DNA from: Anaerobiospirillum thomasii | GTDB taxonomy: Bacteria; Pseudomonadota; Gammaproteobacteria; Enterobacterales; Succinivibrionaceae | Assembly: GCF_900445255.1 (NCBI RefSeq) | Contig: NZ_UAPU01000007.1 | Span: 124,001-188,000, forward strand | Length of the DNA: 64,000 nt | Direction of reading: 5' to 3' | Shown: positions 9,796 through 19,685 of the stretch, one piece after another | How the letters are laid out: every line of letters begins with the position of its first letter | Numbering within the stretch: position 1 is the stretch's first letter | Translations under genes and position numbers: made by a program | The notes under the pieces: model-generated | Told to the model about the DNA's origin: nothing | The model's database searches: none | Seen by the model: the letters and a program-made list of their open reading frames with translations, nothing else

Positions 9796-9822
9796 ATTAC
9801 GGCATTTGAAAGTTCAACTTTA
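9796..9822 (-). promoter_or_regulatory. Sigma28 (FliA) promoter of flaG
   Basis: Minus strand TAAAGTTG, exactly 11 bases, then GCCGTAAT, against the sigma28 consensus TAAAGTTT-N11-GCCGATAA. The start site would be near 9788, about 70 bases before the flaG ATG. Confidence 0.8.
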
Positions 9823-9950
9823 GGGTGTGCCTTAAAAAATATACTATATATAACAAAAAACGTGATATTACGCACAAAAAGCCGTTTATTTAGACTAATT
9901 TATCTTTTGATATATAACAATTGTTATTTTTATTTAGACGTGGCAGGATC

Positions 9951-9975
9951 AAAAAATGCCCCTTTGCAGGGGCAT
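9951..9975 (-). terminator. Intrinsic terminator of the flgK-flgL-orf95 operon
   Basis: On the minus strand an 8-bp stem ATGCCCCT/AGGGGCAT with a 4-nt loop, followed by TTTTT. Confidence 0.85.
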
Positions 9976-10016
9976 TGCTCAAATGATAGAAAAATTAGGT
10001 TTTTAATTTTTTTATA

Positions 10017-10304
10017 TTAGTCAGCAAGGAGTCTTGCAGCATCAAAGCCATTTAAGTTGGCCTGAACACCCATGCCTCTTGAGCCGAGCAGTGAAGCAAT
10101 GTCCTTGGCCATTGAGGCTGCGCTGTCCTTTGATACCTTGATGCCAGCTGAGCTTGAAACATCGAGGTTACGGCCCTGAATATCAACAACAGTTGAGTGG
10201 TTTACTCTATCCTTGGTCTCTACAGCATCTAAGGCTGAACTTTGAGCTGCATTACCTACCGCTACAGTTGCAGCTGTGCTGCCTACAGAATTTACATTTA
10301 TCAT
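10017..10304 (-). CDS. Unknown 95-aa protein co-transcribed with flgKL
   Basis: I do not recognise the family. The gene starts behind AGGGAGAG, 15 bases after flgL, and ends just before a terminator, so it is the last gene of the flgK-flgL operon. The protein is small, soluble and rich in Ala, Ser, Val and Asp. The N-terminal half is polar and low in structure; the C-terminal half (SAASMAKDIASLLGSRG, about 62-78) looks helical. There is no cysteine, signal peptide or membrane segment. The 5' composition (MINVNSVGSTAATVAVGNAAQ) recalls exported flagellar axial proteins, but this is only an impression. A role in filament or hook-junction assembly is inferred from position alone. Confidence 0.75.
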   Translation of the reverse strand: MINVNSVGSTAATVAVGNAAQSSALDAVETKDRVNHSTVVDIQGRNLDVSSSAGIKVSKDSAASMAKDIASLLGSRGMGVQANLNGFDAARLLAD

Positions 10305-10319
10305 AATATCTCTCCCTAA

Positions 10320-11525
10320 TTAGATATAATCAAATAAATTCGACTGATGGATCTTGGCAAAGGAGCTTTGCGATACCTGCAGAGCGTTCTGTACCATTAA
10401 TAATTCTGATACTGCCTCATATGCGTCAATTTCTGTAACACCAGCTCTGGCAGTCTGTTTTACTACAGACAGTGACTCATTAGATGTAATGATATTGTCG
10501 ATATTGGCAGCACGTGCACCTACCTGACCTCTGTACATATCTACATTGTCTTTGCAGTTTGAAACTGAGATCTGAGCCTCTGAGAGCATCTGTGTCAGCT
10601 CATTGCGGCCTAAGTTGCCATTTTTGATCTCTTTAACCACATTGGTCAGAGTATTTAAAATATTGTCCTTCTTTGGCTTGTCCAGAGTAACTGTAATATT
10701 ACCGTTATAGTTCTGGTCACCTGTTTCAAAGACCATGCCTTTGTACTCAATAACACCCTTTTTGGTAACCTCGCCACCTCCGATTACATTACCGTTAGGG
10801 CTTTTAACCTCAAACTTACCGCCATTTACTTCAATGGTAATATCATTATTGGCACCGGTCTTACTTGAGTAAAACTGATTATATAAATCGTTGAAGTCCT
10901 CAAAGTTCTCAATATATGATGAGGTGATAGCAGGATTTGCTGTATCTTTCATAGTATGAGACAGAGGTACGTTCTGGAATACGTTTAAAGCACTGTCTGA
11001 TGACTGTACTACTACAGTAGGTGAAACCTGGACATAACGTACAGAGCCATTGGCCTGGCAGTAGTAGTTACCATCAGAGGCTAAGGTGAAAGCAGGTCTT
11101 GATGAGTCTGAACCTGCAAAAATGTACTCACCCTCAGCATTTCTGGTGTTCATCAGATCGTATAACTGATTGATAGTCTGCTCGATATCCTCGGCAAGAG
11201 CTGTAAGACTGTTCTTGTCGTGAGTACCGTTTACAGCCTGATGCAGACGGCTCTGAGCTGATGACAGAGCGGTCCAGATAGAGCCTAATGCGGTCTCTTC
11301 CTCTGACAGATAGCCTGCTACCATATGTGAGTTAAGCTTATACTGTTCAAAAGCAGATATATCGCCTGTATATTTGATCTTCTGAGACATGCCAGAAGGA
11401 TCCTCGCCAGAGTTCTGGAACTTAAGGCCTGTGTTATATTTCTCAGAGGCCTTGTCAAGGCGAGTATTTGCAGACTGCATATAACGCAGCTGACTTGTAT
11501 ACTGCATTGAGGTTGAAATACGCAT
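10320..11525 (-). CDS. flgL: Flagellar hook-filament junction protein FlgL (HAP3)
   Basis: Forms the second junction ring between hook and filament. It has 401 residues. It starts MRISTSMQYTSQLRYMQSANTRLDKASEKYNTGLKF, the flagellin-like D0 helix of FlgL, and ends with the matching D0/D1 helix YEAVSELLMVQNALQVSQSSFAKIHQSNLFDYI. The middle carries MNTRNAEGEYIFAGSDSSRPAF, typical of FlgL. The start follows AGGGGAGA, 25 bases downstream of flgK, so the genes are co-transcribed. Confidence 0.93.
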   Translation of the reverse strand: MRISTSMQYTSQLRYMQSANTRLDKASEKYNTGLKFQNSGEDPSGMSQKIKYTGDISAFEQYKLNSHMVAGYLSEEETALGSIWTALSSAQSRLHQAVNGTHDKNSLTALAEDIEQTINQLYDLMNTRNAEGEYIFAGSDSSRPAFTLASDGNYYCQANGSVRYVQVSPTVVVQSSDSALNVFQNVPLSHTMKDTANPAITSSYIENFEDFNDLYNQFYSSKTGANNDITIEVNGGKFEVKSPNGNVIGGGEVTKKGVIEYKGMVFETGDQNYNGNITVTLDKPKKDNILNTLTNVVKEIKNGNLGRNELTQMLSEAQISVSNCKDNVDMYRGQVGARAANIDNIITSNESLSVVKQTARAGVTEIDAYEAVSELLMVQNALQVSQSSFAKIHQSNLFDYI

Positions 11526-11550
11526 TTACTTTATCTCCCCTATTTTATTC

Positions 11551-13608
11551 TTATTTAATGGCACCCAGCAGTGAGTCAAATACTGTCTGTGAGGCCTGAA
11601 TAATCTTTGAACATGATGTATAGGTCTGCTGGAATCTAACCAGGTTTGCAGCCTCCTCATCAAGGTTAACACCAGCTGATGAGGCAAACATGTCCTGAGT
11701 TTGAGTGCACTTGGCATCAGCTGCCTTAAAGTCAGTCTCAGCCTTCATAACCTCAGCACCTAAGTTGGTTACAACATCGGCATAACCTTCGGTGAATGAA
11801 ACCTTGTGACCGCCATTCTTGGCTACAAGATCTGCTGACTGCAATTTGCCAAGCAGCACACCGTTGGAGTTGTCACCCTTACCATTGGTATTGATAGCAA
11901 TTGTCCAGGAATCATTTGGTTTAACTGTACCGGTAATGGATACGTCATAACCTGGGAAACCATCTGGATGGTTGGTAGCTACCCACTTGGTATTGGCAAA
12001 TACATTCTGACCATTACATGAAGCCGGAGCTGTACCTATAACTTTACCAGCAGCATCAAGTACATCGTAGTTACCATCATCATTTACCTGAACCTTTACT
12101 GGTGCGCCAGGATTTAACATTGGCTTTAAGTAATTTGGGTTCTTACCACCACCTGGAAGAGTTTCATTCATATCAATATCTACACCATAGGCTGGACCCA
12201 TCTTGTAGACACCGTTGAAAGCTATAGTTGCATTACCTACGTTGCCATTTGTTGTATTTACAGTTAAGGCTGAGGCAAAGGCAAATTCCTCTGGCTTGGT
12301 AATATTCATCTGAATATCATAGGCTGCATGTACCATTGGCTGAGCTAAAACCTTGGCACCACGCAGGTTTTGAGCCTGCTGCTGGATGTTCATGTTAAAG
12401 CTCATCTTGATACCTAAATCTTCAAAGGTATAAACAGTCTTGCCATTTACTACCTGAGGCTGGCCCTGTGGAACTTCTAAGGTCTGCTTCTCACCGTTTT
12501 CATCAATATAGTAGAAGGTAGGTGTACCATTCTGATGATCAAAATCAATGGCATAGTCATGAGCTCTTACATTTGAACCCTTGCCTGGTATGAAGTCTAC
12601 GTCCATCTCTAAGGTTGGATGTGTAGTTGTAGCATTGATTGATGGCAGAGTGATAAGATCCTTGCCAGCAATACCCTCAAGGGTGATACCACCTTTGTTC
12701 TGCTGATTCATGGCATCAGCAAAGGCAATGGCCAGCTGACCCATATCACGCATGGTCTGACGGATCTCGTCTGTACTTTGTAATAAGCCACCTAATTTAC
12801 CGCCCCAGCCTTTGTGGTTAACCACAATTTCACTCTTGTTATTGGTGGAGAAGGTAATAGAAACTTCTCTGCGTGTAGGATCTAATTTGTCCTGCATCGC
12901 ATTTAATTTGCCATAGGTATCACCGTTTACCAGTAACTGACCGTTACCCATGTAAACACTGATTGAACCATCTGATTCTACGGTAGTGTTTAAATCAACA
13001 AGTGATGACAGTTCATTGATGAGCTGATCGCGTTTGTCCATCAGCTGCAGATTGATATCACTGTCCTGTTTGTTGTTATGACCGATACGCTTATTTGTCT
13101 CATAGATACCGTAAACTAAAGAGTTAATCTTAGTTACAGTGTCATCTACAGCCAGATTGATATCATGCATTTCATTCATGATATTGTGATTTAAGGTATG
13201 GTATCTGTCTACCATAATACCCAGCTGTGATAAAAGCTCCTGACGTGTGGCGGTTGATGTTGGATTTTGTACTGCATCCTGCAGAGATTTAAAGTATGAA
13301 TTTAAAGATGATGCGATATTCATACTATCGTCAGATAACATTTCATCTACAGTACCCATACCAGTCTTGTATGACTCGTAAAAACCCTTGTTGCCCTGAT
13401 CACGGAACATCTCGCGCTGTACGTACTGATTATAAATACGACGTGTATAAGTATCGCCAATACCCCACTCTATGCAGTTGGTATAAACATCGGTTCTCTG
13501 ACGTGTATAGCCAGTGGTATTAACATTTGAAATATTATTTGATGTAGTTGCAAGTAATTTCTGATTTGCTAAGATTCCGTACTTGCCTGTTTTTAAAATA
13601 TCGATCAT
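11551..13608 (-). CDS. flgK: Flagellar hook-associated protein FlgK (HAP1)
   Basis: First hook-filament junction protein, exported through the flagellar secretion system. It has 685 residues; many FlgK are 450-650. N-terminal rod/hook signature LATTSNNISNVNTTGYTRQR (about 19-38) and C-terminal signature VNLDEEAANLVRFQQTYTSCSKIIQASQTVFDSLL are complete. The large centre (about 320-620) contains variable, probably surface-exposed domains. The transcript starts at a sigma54-type promoter (13671-13686), and an inverted repeat lies in the leader. It heads the operon flgK-flgL-orf95. Confidence 0.93.
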   Translation of the reverse strand: MIDILKTGKYGILANQKLLATTSNNISNVNTTGYTRQRTDVYTNCIEWGIGDTYTRRIYNQYVQREMFRDQGNKGFYESYKTGMGTVDEMLSDDSMNIASSLNSYFKSLQDAVQNPTSTATRQELLSQLGIMVDRYHTLNHNIMNEMHDINLAVDDTVTKINSLVYGIYETNKRIGHNNKQDSDINLQLMDKRDQLINELSSLVDLNTTVESDGSISVYMGNGQLLVNGDTYGKLNAMQDKLDPTRREVSITFSTNNKSEIVVNHKGWGGKLGGLLQSTDEIRQTMRDMGQLAIAFADAMNQQNKGGITLEGIAGKDLITLPSINATTTHPTLEMDVDFIPGKGSNVRAHDYAIDFDHQNGTPTFYYIDENGEKQTLEVPQGQPQVVNGKTVYTFEDLGIKMSFNMNIQQQAQNLRGAKVLAQPMVHAAYDIQMNITKPEEFAFASALTVNTTNGNVGNATIAFNGVYKMGPAYGVDIDMNETLPGGGKNPNYLKPMLNPGAPVKVQVNDDGNYDVLDAAGKVIGTAPASCNGQNVFANTKWVATNHPDGFPGYDVSITGTVKPNDSWTIAINTNGKGDNSNGVLLGKLQSADLVAKNGGHKVSFTEGYADVVTNLGAEVMKAETDFKAADAKCTQTQDMFASSAGVNLDEEAANLVRFQQTYTSCSKIIQASQTVFDSLLGAIK

Positions 13609-13629
13609 TTTATTTACCGCCTTAATTTA

Positions 13630-13646
13630 TTGGCAATCGTTGCCAA
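13630..13646 (-). repeat. Inverted repeat in the flgK leader
   Basis: TTGGCAA-TCG-TTGCCAA, perfect 7-base arms, located roughly +14 to +30 relative to the predicted sigma54 start and 22 bases before the ATG. It could be a protein-binding site or an RNA hairpin. Similar TTGCC/GGCAA repeats occur in flagellin leaders. Confidence 0.55.
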
Positions 13647-13670
13647 AAAAACATCATCTGATTAAGGTAA

Positions 13671-13686
13671 TGCTAAAAGCGTGCCA
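13671..13686 (-). promoter_or_regulatory. Sigma54 promoter of flgK
   Basis: Minus strand TGGCAC-N5-TAGCA, against consensus TGGCAC-N5-TTGCW, with correct GG-N10-GC spacing. The start site would be near 13660, about 50 bases before the ATG. Confidence 0.7.
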
Positions 13687-13815
13687 CTTTTAAAGAACGA
13701 CCTTATACAGGAAGCTGATTTAGGCGATTATTATTAAAAATATATCAAAATATCAATATCTTATTTATATATCACCTTCTTTATAAATATTGTTTCTTTT
13801 ATGCGTTTTTTGCAT

Positions 13816-13852
13816 TTTTTGCCACTTTTTAGCCATGGCAAAGTGGCAAAAA
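13816..13852. repeat. Long inverted repeat upstream of the flgK promoter
   Basis: Thirteen-base perfect arms built on TTTGCCACTTT / AAAGTGGCAAA, separated by 11 bases that contain a further GCCATGGC palindrome. It lies 130-165 bases upstream of the flgK sigma54 -24 element. That is a plausible enhancer position for a FleQ-like activator. There is no T-run, so it is unlikely to be a terminator. Confidence 0.5.
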
Positions 13853-14157
13853 TTAAATATTCAGCCCTATATCTTTGCCACCTGAAAATTACAAAATCGG
13901 CAACATTTTGCCGTATAAAGTATAAATAATGTCCCTTTTCCTCTCTTATTGCCTCTTTTACTGCAAAAGAGAGCTGCCTTGCAAGATGGCAACCCTCAGG
14001 CTATCTACCCTGCTACTTTTATATTGACTCAAGAAGCGTCTGCCTCTTTATAAATGGAGCTGCAGGAGGAAGAATTCATGCCAGGCTGTTGTGTTCTGTA
14101 AAAGATATGAAGCTTTGTTATTTAGAAATATGAGTTAAGAGCTTTTGGGTCTAGAAA

Positions 14158-14209
14158 TAAAAAAAGCAGTTTTCAAATCTTAGGGAGATAAAAGAGATCT
14201 GAAAACTGC
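14158..14209 (-). terminator. Intrinsic terminator after flgJ
   Basis: On the minus strand the arms GCAGTTTTCAGATCT and AGATTTGAAAACTGC pair (one G-T) around a 14-nt loop and are followed by a long T run. Confidence 0.85.
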
Positions 14210-14227
14210 CAGGGGTGTTATTCTTTT

Positions 14228-15229
14228 TTAATAGGTCATAAAGGCAATACGTCTTACTATTCCCTTTAGCTTGTCGGCATAGTTTGGATCTGTAGCATAG
14301 CCTGCCTTTTGAATTTCCTCAAAGTATCTGTCTGGGTCATAGGAGATTTCAGAGGCTTTTTCATATCTGCTGTTACCTCTGATAAGGGCTATATAGTCTT
14401 CCATAGACTCAAGCACACTAGGATAGGCTCTAAAGGCAGAGACTCTGTCTACATATCTGCCGTTTTCAAACTCTCCTGAGCTTAATTTCTGAACAGGACC
14501 TGTCCAGGATTTACCTGCTTTAATACCGTAGTAATTATTGTTGTCAGGTACATGATTACCCCAGCCTGTCTCAAGAGCAGCCTGAGCTACAAGCACCAGT
14601 GGATTCATTGGAACCTTGGATACAGCTTTTAGAGCATAAGGCATCATCTTCTTGACAAAGTCCTCAGGACCATCAAAACTGCGCATGGTATCAGGATGTG
14701 GGAGATCATCGTAAACCTTGCGCAGTGAGGCTACTGTAGCATTCTTGTTCTGCAGTGCTCTGATGGCACTAGGAGAGTTGTAGTCAACTCTTGAACCCTT
14801 CAGCACTACTTCCTTTGAATTATAAGAACTGCCAGTGGCTGCAAGACTCTTTAAAATTTCCTTGCCCTCATCGCCAAGTGATTTGGCAAACTGTTTGGTA
14901 ATAAGATAAGTAATGGAGTTTTTATTAAGACCGCCTGAGCCTGAAACCATGGAGCCTATCTGCTGCTGTGAGAGCATATCTTCAAAGAAAGAAGAGTGTT
15001 TGGAGTGAAGTGGGGAATCTGGATTGATAACATCATTACCTTTGCGCATACCATCCATCCAGTACTGCATCAGTAAAGACTCAAACTGCTGGGCTGCTGT
15101 CACCAAAGCTTTGGCTTTATCCTCGGTACTGCCAGATGCCAGCTTCTTTAATTTGTTAAGGCCTCTGTGATCGCCGATAAGACCGATATCGGCACTATCC
15201 TTGATATTAAAACCTTTTTGACTTTCCAT
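14228..15229 (-). CDS. flgJ: Flagellar rod assembly protein / peptidoglycan hydrolase FlgJ
   Basis: Two-domain periplasmic FlgJ. The N-terminal rod-capping domain (FESLLMQYWMDGMRKGND, about 49-66, and SSFFEDMLSQQQIG) is followed by a linker. The C-terminal glucosaminidase domain (about 180-333) opens the cell wall for rod passage. The catalytic Glu is in QAALETGWGNH, about residue 220, followed by NNYYGIKAG. Three in-frame starts are possible: GTG 15235, ATG 15232 and ATG 15229. I chose 15229 because AGGG then sits 7 bases away. It has its own sigma54 promoter and terminator and so is separate from flgKL. No other flg rod or hook genes are in the window. Confidence 0.92.
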   Translation of the reverse strand: MESQKGFNIKDSADIGLIGDHRGLNKLKKLASGSTEDKAKALVTAAQQFESLLMQYWMDGMRKGNDVINPDSPLHSKHSSFFEDMLSQQQIGSMVSGSGGLNKNSITYLITKQFAKSLGDEGKEILKSLAATGSSYNSKEVVLKGSRVDYNSPSAIRALQNKNATVASLRKVYDDLPHPDTMRSFDGPEDFVKKMMPYALKAVSKVPMNPLVLVAQAALETGWGNHVPDNNNYYGIKAGKSWTGPVQKLSSGEFENGRYVDRVSAFRAYPSVLESMEDYIALIRGNSRYEKASEISYDPDRYFEEIQKAGYATDPNYADKLKGIVRRIAFMTY

Positions 15230-15314
15230 CATCACACCCTGTCAATTTCCTGACTTTATAAGAACTCTATTTTTTATATAAACAATAAAAATGTTTTTAT
15301 ATTCAGCAATTTAG

Positions 15315-15328
15315 CTGGTTTAAACCAG
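15315..15328. repeat. Palindrome in the flgJ leader
   Basis: CTGGTTTAAACCAG, a perfect 14-base palindrome about +18 to +31 relative to the predicted sigma54 start of flgJ. It occupies the same relative place as the leader repeats of flgK and the second-array flagellins but has a different sequence. Confidence 0.45.
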
Positions 15329-15356
15329 TCATTTATAGTATTTATATGCCCTAAAT

Positions 15357-15372
15357 TGCAACTTTGATGCCA
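15357..15372 (-). promoter_or_regulatory. Sigma54 promoter of flgJ
   Basis: Minus strand TGGCAT-N5-TTGCA, a near-perfect -24/-12 element with correct spacing. The start would be near 15346, about 115 bases before the flgJ ATG. Confidence 0.75.
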
Positions 15373-15975
15373 ATTTTATGCACGCAGGATAGAGATAATA
15401 TTCAAGGTCTGAGGGGTATTGTGTATATCCTTTATTAAGTTCATTAACAAAATTGTCAATCAAAATAAAAAGCTGGCAAAAAAAAATGATATTTAATTTT
15501 ATCAGGCGGAACAAATCACTGATCTATGCTTTTCAAGAGTAAAATATAATTACAAAAAATAGCAGCTGAAAGCTTTTGCAAATATAGCTCAAATCAACAT
15601 AAATATGCGCTTTTGCTCTAATGCTAGTTCAAAGTAAAAAGCCACCCGTAGACAGTCTTTCTTTATTATACCTTTTAACTATAAGTTAACACGGCGCACT
15701 TTTATGCATCAGATCGTATAAACTAAAGTCTTGTCAATTAAATCAATGATATAATGTGCCGATGCAGGGATTATACAAATAGTTTAATCTCTTTTAATTT
15801 GTAGATTTACTTAACAAATATCGCACAAGTTGTTAAAGATCACACTCTTAGCTGCTTTTTTAAACATAATTATTTGAAAAAATGTTTCTAAAAGTAATAA
15901 AATGTACGGTATTACAAAAATTTGACACATAGTCAAAAAGCTGTCTTTGTTAGTTTTTGTTGATTGGGGATAAAC

Positions 15976-17466
15976 ATGCAGTTTTCTTTAAACGTACTTA
16001 TACTTGAGAAGAATGACAGTAAACGACAAACGCTTGAAACTATTTTTTCCTTCCTTGGCGCATCTACACAGAGCGGACAGATAGAAGACTGTCTATCCTA
16101 TATAGACTCATGCTATGAAAACGTTGACATCTGCATTGTCGGTGATATTGAAGGCAGCAGCACACTGCAGGAGCTCCTTAAAAAATATCCGGCCACTGCT
16201 TTTATTGCTATTGAAAGTTCCAACAAAAAGTCAGAAGCCCCAAACTTTATCGGAACTTTAAGCGAGGCTCCTTCATACGATGAACTTGTCTCACTGTTGC
16301 ATTACAGTCAGTCCTTCAGAGCCATGCGCAAGTATGCTCAAAAGAGTGAGAGTTCCAATACCTTAATCAAGATGCTCGTGGGCAAGGCCCCTGCTATGAC
16401 TTTAGTACGTCGTCTTATCGAGCAGGTGGCAAAGACAGATGCCAATGTACTTGTTTTAGGTGAATCAGGTACAGGTAAGGAAGTTGTGGCCCGCGCCATT
16501 CACGGCATTTCCAATCGTGCCGATAAACCTTTTGTACCTGTAAACTGTGGAGCCATACCTGGAGAGCTTTTAGAATCAGAGCTCTTTGGTCATGAAAAAG
16601 GAGCCTTCACCGGTGCCTTTGCCGCCCGTCAGGGTCGTTTTGAGCTGGCCAACGGCGGTACCTTATTTTTAGATGAAATTGGCGATATGCCACTGCAGAT
16701 GCAGGTAAAACTTCTGCGCGTACTGCAGGAGCGTAAATTTGAGCGTGTGGGCTCAAACAAGACTATTGAGGCTAATGTGCGCATTATTGCCGCTACTCAT
16801 CAGGATCTTGAGAAAATGGTCGAAGAGCATACCTTCCGTGAGGATCTCTTCTACAGACTTAATGTATTTCCAATTGAAACCCCACCACTGCGCTACAGAC
16901 AGGATGATATTCCTCTTTTGGTACAGGAGCTTGTCAACCGTCACTCAAAAGAGCAGAAAGGTACTATACGCTTTACACAAAGCGCCATGCAGACTCTGAT
17001 GCAGAATGAGTGGAAAGGCAACGTACGAGAGCTGTCTAACCTTGTAGAAAGACTGCTTATTCTTCACCCTAATGAAATTGTGGATGTAGGAGATCTTCCT
17101 CCTAAATACAGAGGCATTGCCAAGATTGATGATCCAAATGCCGAACGTGAGGCCCTGCTTGATGCATTCTCTACACCAGACTTCTTTGGTACAGAGAACT
17201 TCTTTGGTGATGAGGACAATCAGCCAATTGATCTGCCTCCTCTGCCTGTTATCGAAGGTGAAGATGATCTGGCCAAAGCCTTTACTCCTACCCTGACACA
17301 GGAGGGTGTAAACCTCAAGGATATGGTTTCAAATATTGAGATATCAATGATTAAACAGGCACTTGATCAGTGCGGCGGTGTGGTAGCCAAGGCCTCAGAA
17401 GTGCTTGGTCTAAGACGCACCACCCTCGTTGAGAAGATGAAGAAATACGGTATCAGTGCACAGTAA
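15976..17466 (+). CDS. fleQ: FleQ/FlrA-like sigma54-dependent flagellar master regulator
   Basis: Enhancer-binding protein predicted to switch on sigma54 flagellar promoters. It has 496 residues. An N-terminal receiver-like FleQ domain (1-120) lacks a convincing phosphoacceptor Asp pocket. The AAA+ domain has Walker A GESGTGKE (162-169), the sigma54 contact loop GAFTGA (209-214) and Walker B FLDEIGD (231-237). A C-terminal Fis-type helix-turn-helix ends the protein ([21 protein letters not shown]). Start ATG 15976 is chosen over TTG 15964 because GGGGA lies just 5 bases before it. The LFRS stretch that contacts cyclic-di-GMP in Pseudomonas FleQ reads LIKM here (130-133), while the conserved Arg after Walker A is kept (Arg173). 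pseB starts 9 bases after the stop. Confidence 0.88.
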   Translation: MQFSLNVLILEKNDSKRQTLETIFSFLGASTQSGQIEDCLSYIDSCYENVDICIVGDIEGSSTLQELLKKYPATAFIAIESSNKKSEAPNFIGTLSEAPSYDELVSLLHYSQSFRAMRKYAQKSESSNTLIKMLVGKAPAMTLVRRLIEQVAKTDANVLVLGESGTGKEVVARAIHGISNRADKPFVPVNCGAIPGELLESELFGHEKGAFTGAFAARQGRFELANGGTLFLDEIGDMPLQMQVKLLRVLQERKFERVGSNKTIEANVRIIAATHQDLEKMVEEHTFREDLFYRLNVFPIETPPLRYRQDDIPLLVQELVNRHSKEQKGTIRFTQSAMQTLMQNEWKGNVRELSNLVERLLILHPNEIVDVGDLPPKYRGIAKIDDPNAEREALLDAFSTPDFFGTENFFGDEDNQPIDLPPLPVIEGEDDLAKAFTPTLTQEGVNLKDMVSNIEISMIKQALDQCGGVVAKASEVLGLRRTTLVEKMKKYGISAQ

Positions 17467-18504
<1,038 letters not shown>

Positions 18505-18517
18505 TACGGAGTAGAGA

Positions 18518-19684
18518 ATGCTGCCCTATAGTACACAATGTATCGATGATAAGGATATAGAGGCAGTAACCTCTGTCCTGAGATCACCTTATTTAACCAC
18601 AGGTCCTAAGGTACCTGAATTTGAACAGGCCATCTGCGCCTATACAGGCGCAGCTCATGCCTGCGCCATGTCATCGGCCACAGCCGCACTGCATATATCC
18701 CTGTTAGCTCTTGGAATAAAACCTGGTGATATTGTCTATGTCAGTGCCATATCCTTTGTTGCAAGCTCCAACTGCGCACTGTACTGCAATGCTTCAGTTG
18801 AATTTGTAGATGTCAATAAAGATACTGGCAATCTTGATATTGATGCTCTGACAGCAATGCTAAGTCAGGCCAAAAAGAACAATACCCTGCCCAAGGCTTT
18901 AGTCTGCGTGCATCTGTCTGGCCGTAGCTGTGATATGAAGGCCATACACGCTTTATCTAAAGAATATGGTTTTGCAGTGGTTGAAGATGCCTCCCATGCT
19001 CTTGGTGCCTCCTATGATGGCTCTAAGGTAGGATGCTGCCGCTACAGCGATATTACAGTCTTTTCACTCCATCCTGTAAAAATCATAACTACAGCCGAAG
19101 GCGGTCTTGCCCTGACCAATAATGCCGATCTTGCCTACAAACTGCAGTTGCTGCGCTCGCATGGTATTACCCATGACAAAGAGCATATGCAAAATAAGGA
19201 TATGCCATCTTTTTACTATGAGCAGTGCGATCTTGGCTATAACTACCGCATGACTGATATGCAGGCAGCCTTAGGCCTCTCACAGCTTACAAAGCTTGAT
19301 GACTTTGTAGCCAAAAGAGGTGAGCTTGCGCGCAACTATCTCTCTCTTATTGATATAGATGGTATAGAGCTGCCAGTGCCTGACAGTACTGACAATATAT
19401 CATCATGGCATCTGTTTCAGATAAGAGTGCAGGATAATAAACGTGATGCTCTGTACACAGCCATGCGCGGGCATGACATAGGCGTGCAGGTGCACTATCT
19501 GCCAATCTACAGACATCCTTACTATCAGGCTATGCAAAAATACGCCCCTTTGGCCGGAGCAGAGAGCTTTTTCAGTCAGACTCTGTCTATACCGCTTTTT
19601 GTAAAATTAACCAAAGAGCAGCAGATAGAAATTGTTATTGCCAATATTAAGTCTTTAATGGCTTCAATCAGACAAGGATCATAG
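18518..19684 (+). CDS. pseC: UDP-4-amino-4,6-dideoxy-N-acetyl-beta-L-altrosamine transaminase PseC
   Basis: PLP enzyme of the DegT/DnrJ/EryC1 family that aminates the PseB product. It has 388 residues. The PLP lysine is in FSLHPVKIITTAEGG (the SxHxxK motif). VVEDASHALGASYDG carries the pyridine-binding Asp. YNYRMTDMQAALGLSQL is the family block near the C-terminal domain. It starts 14 bases after pseB behind CGGAG and is followed immediately by pseF. Confidence 0.93.
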   Translation: MLPYSTQCIDDKDIEAVTSVLRSPYLTTGPKVPEFEQAICAYTGAAHACAMSSATAALHISLLALGIKPGDIVYVSAISFVASSNCALYCNASVEFVDVNKDTGNLDIDALTAMLSQAKKNNTLPKALVCVHLSGRSCDMKAIHALSKEYGFAVVEDASHALGASYDGSKVGCCRYSDITVFSLHPVKIITTAEGGLALTNNADLAYKLQLLRSHGITHDKEHMQNKDMPSFYYEQCDLGYNYRMTDMQAALGLSQLTKLDDFVAKRGELARNYLSLIDIDGIELPVPDSTDNISSWHLFQIRVQDNKRDALYTAMRGHDIGVQVHYLPIYRHPYYQAMQKYAPLAGAESFFSQTLSIPLFVKLTKEQQIEIVIANIKSLMASIRQGS

Positions 19685-19685
19685 T

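Larger units (their letters stand above)
13609..14227. other. flgK-flgJ intergenic region
   Basis: Holds the flgK promoter, its leader repeat, the long inverted repeat at 13816 and the flgJ terminator. The rest (about 13860-14155) shows no gene or repeat I can support. Confidence 0.5.
15236..15975. other. Divergent intergenic region flgJ / fleQ-like gene
   Basis: Contains the flgJ promoter and leader palindrome. The promoter of the regulator must also lie here. TATAAT at 15750-15755 is a candidate -10, but the spacing to any -35 is poor. No sigma54 element faces the regulator. Short open frames here have no family similarity and I do not call them. Confidence 0.4.

Noticed and set aside
15329-15514. 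61-codon open frame upstream of flgJ
   Set aside because: It covers the flgJ sigma54 promoter and has no similarity; AT-rich chance frame.
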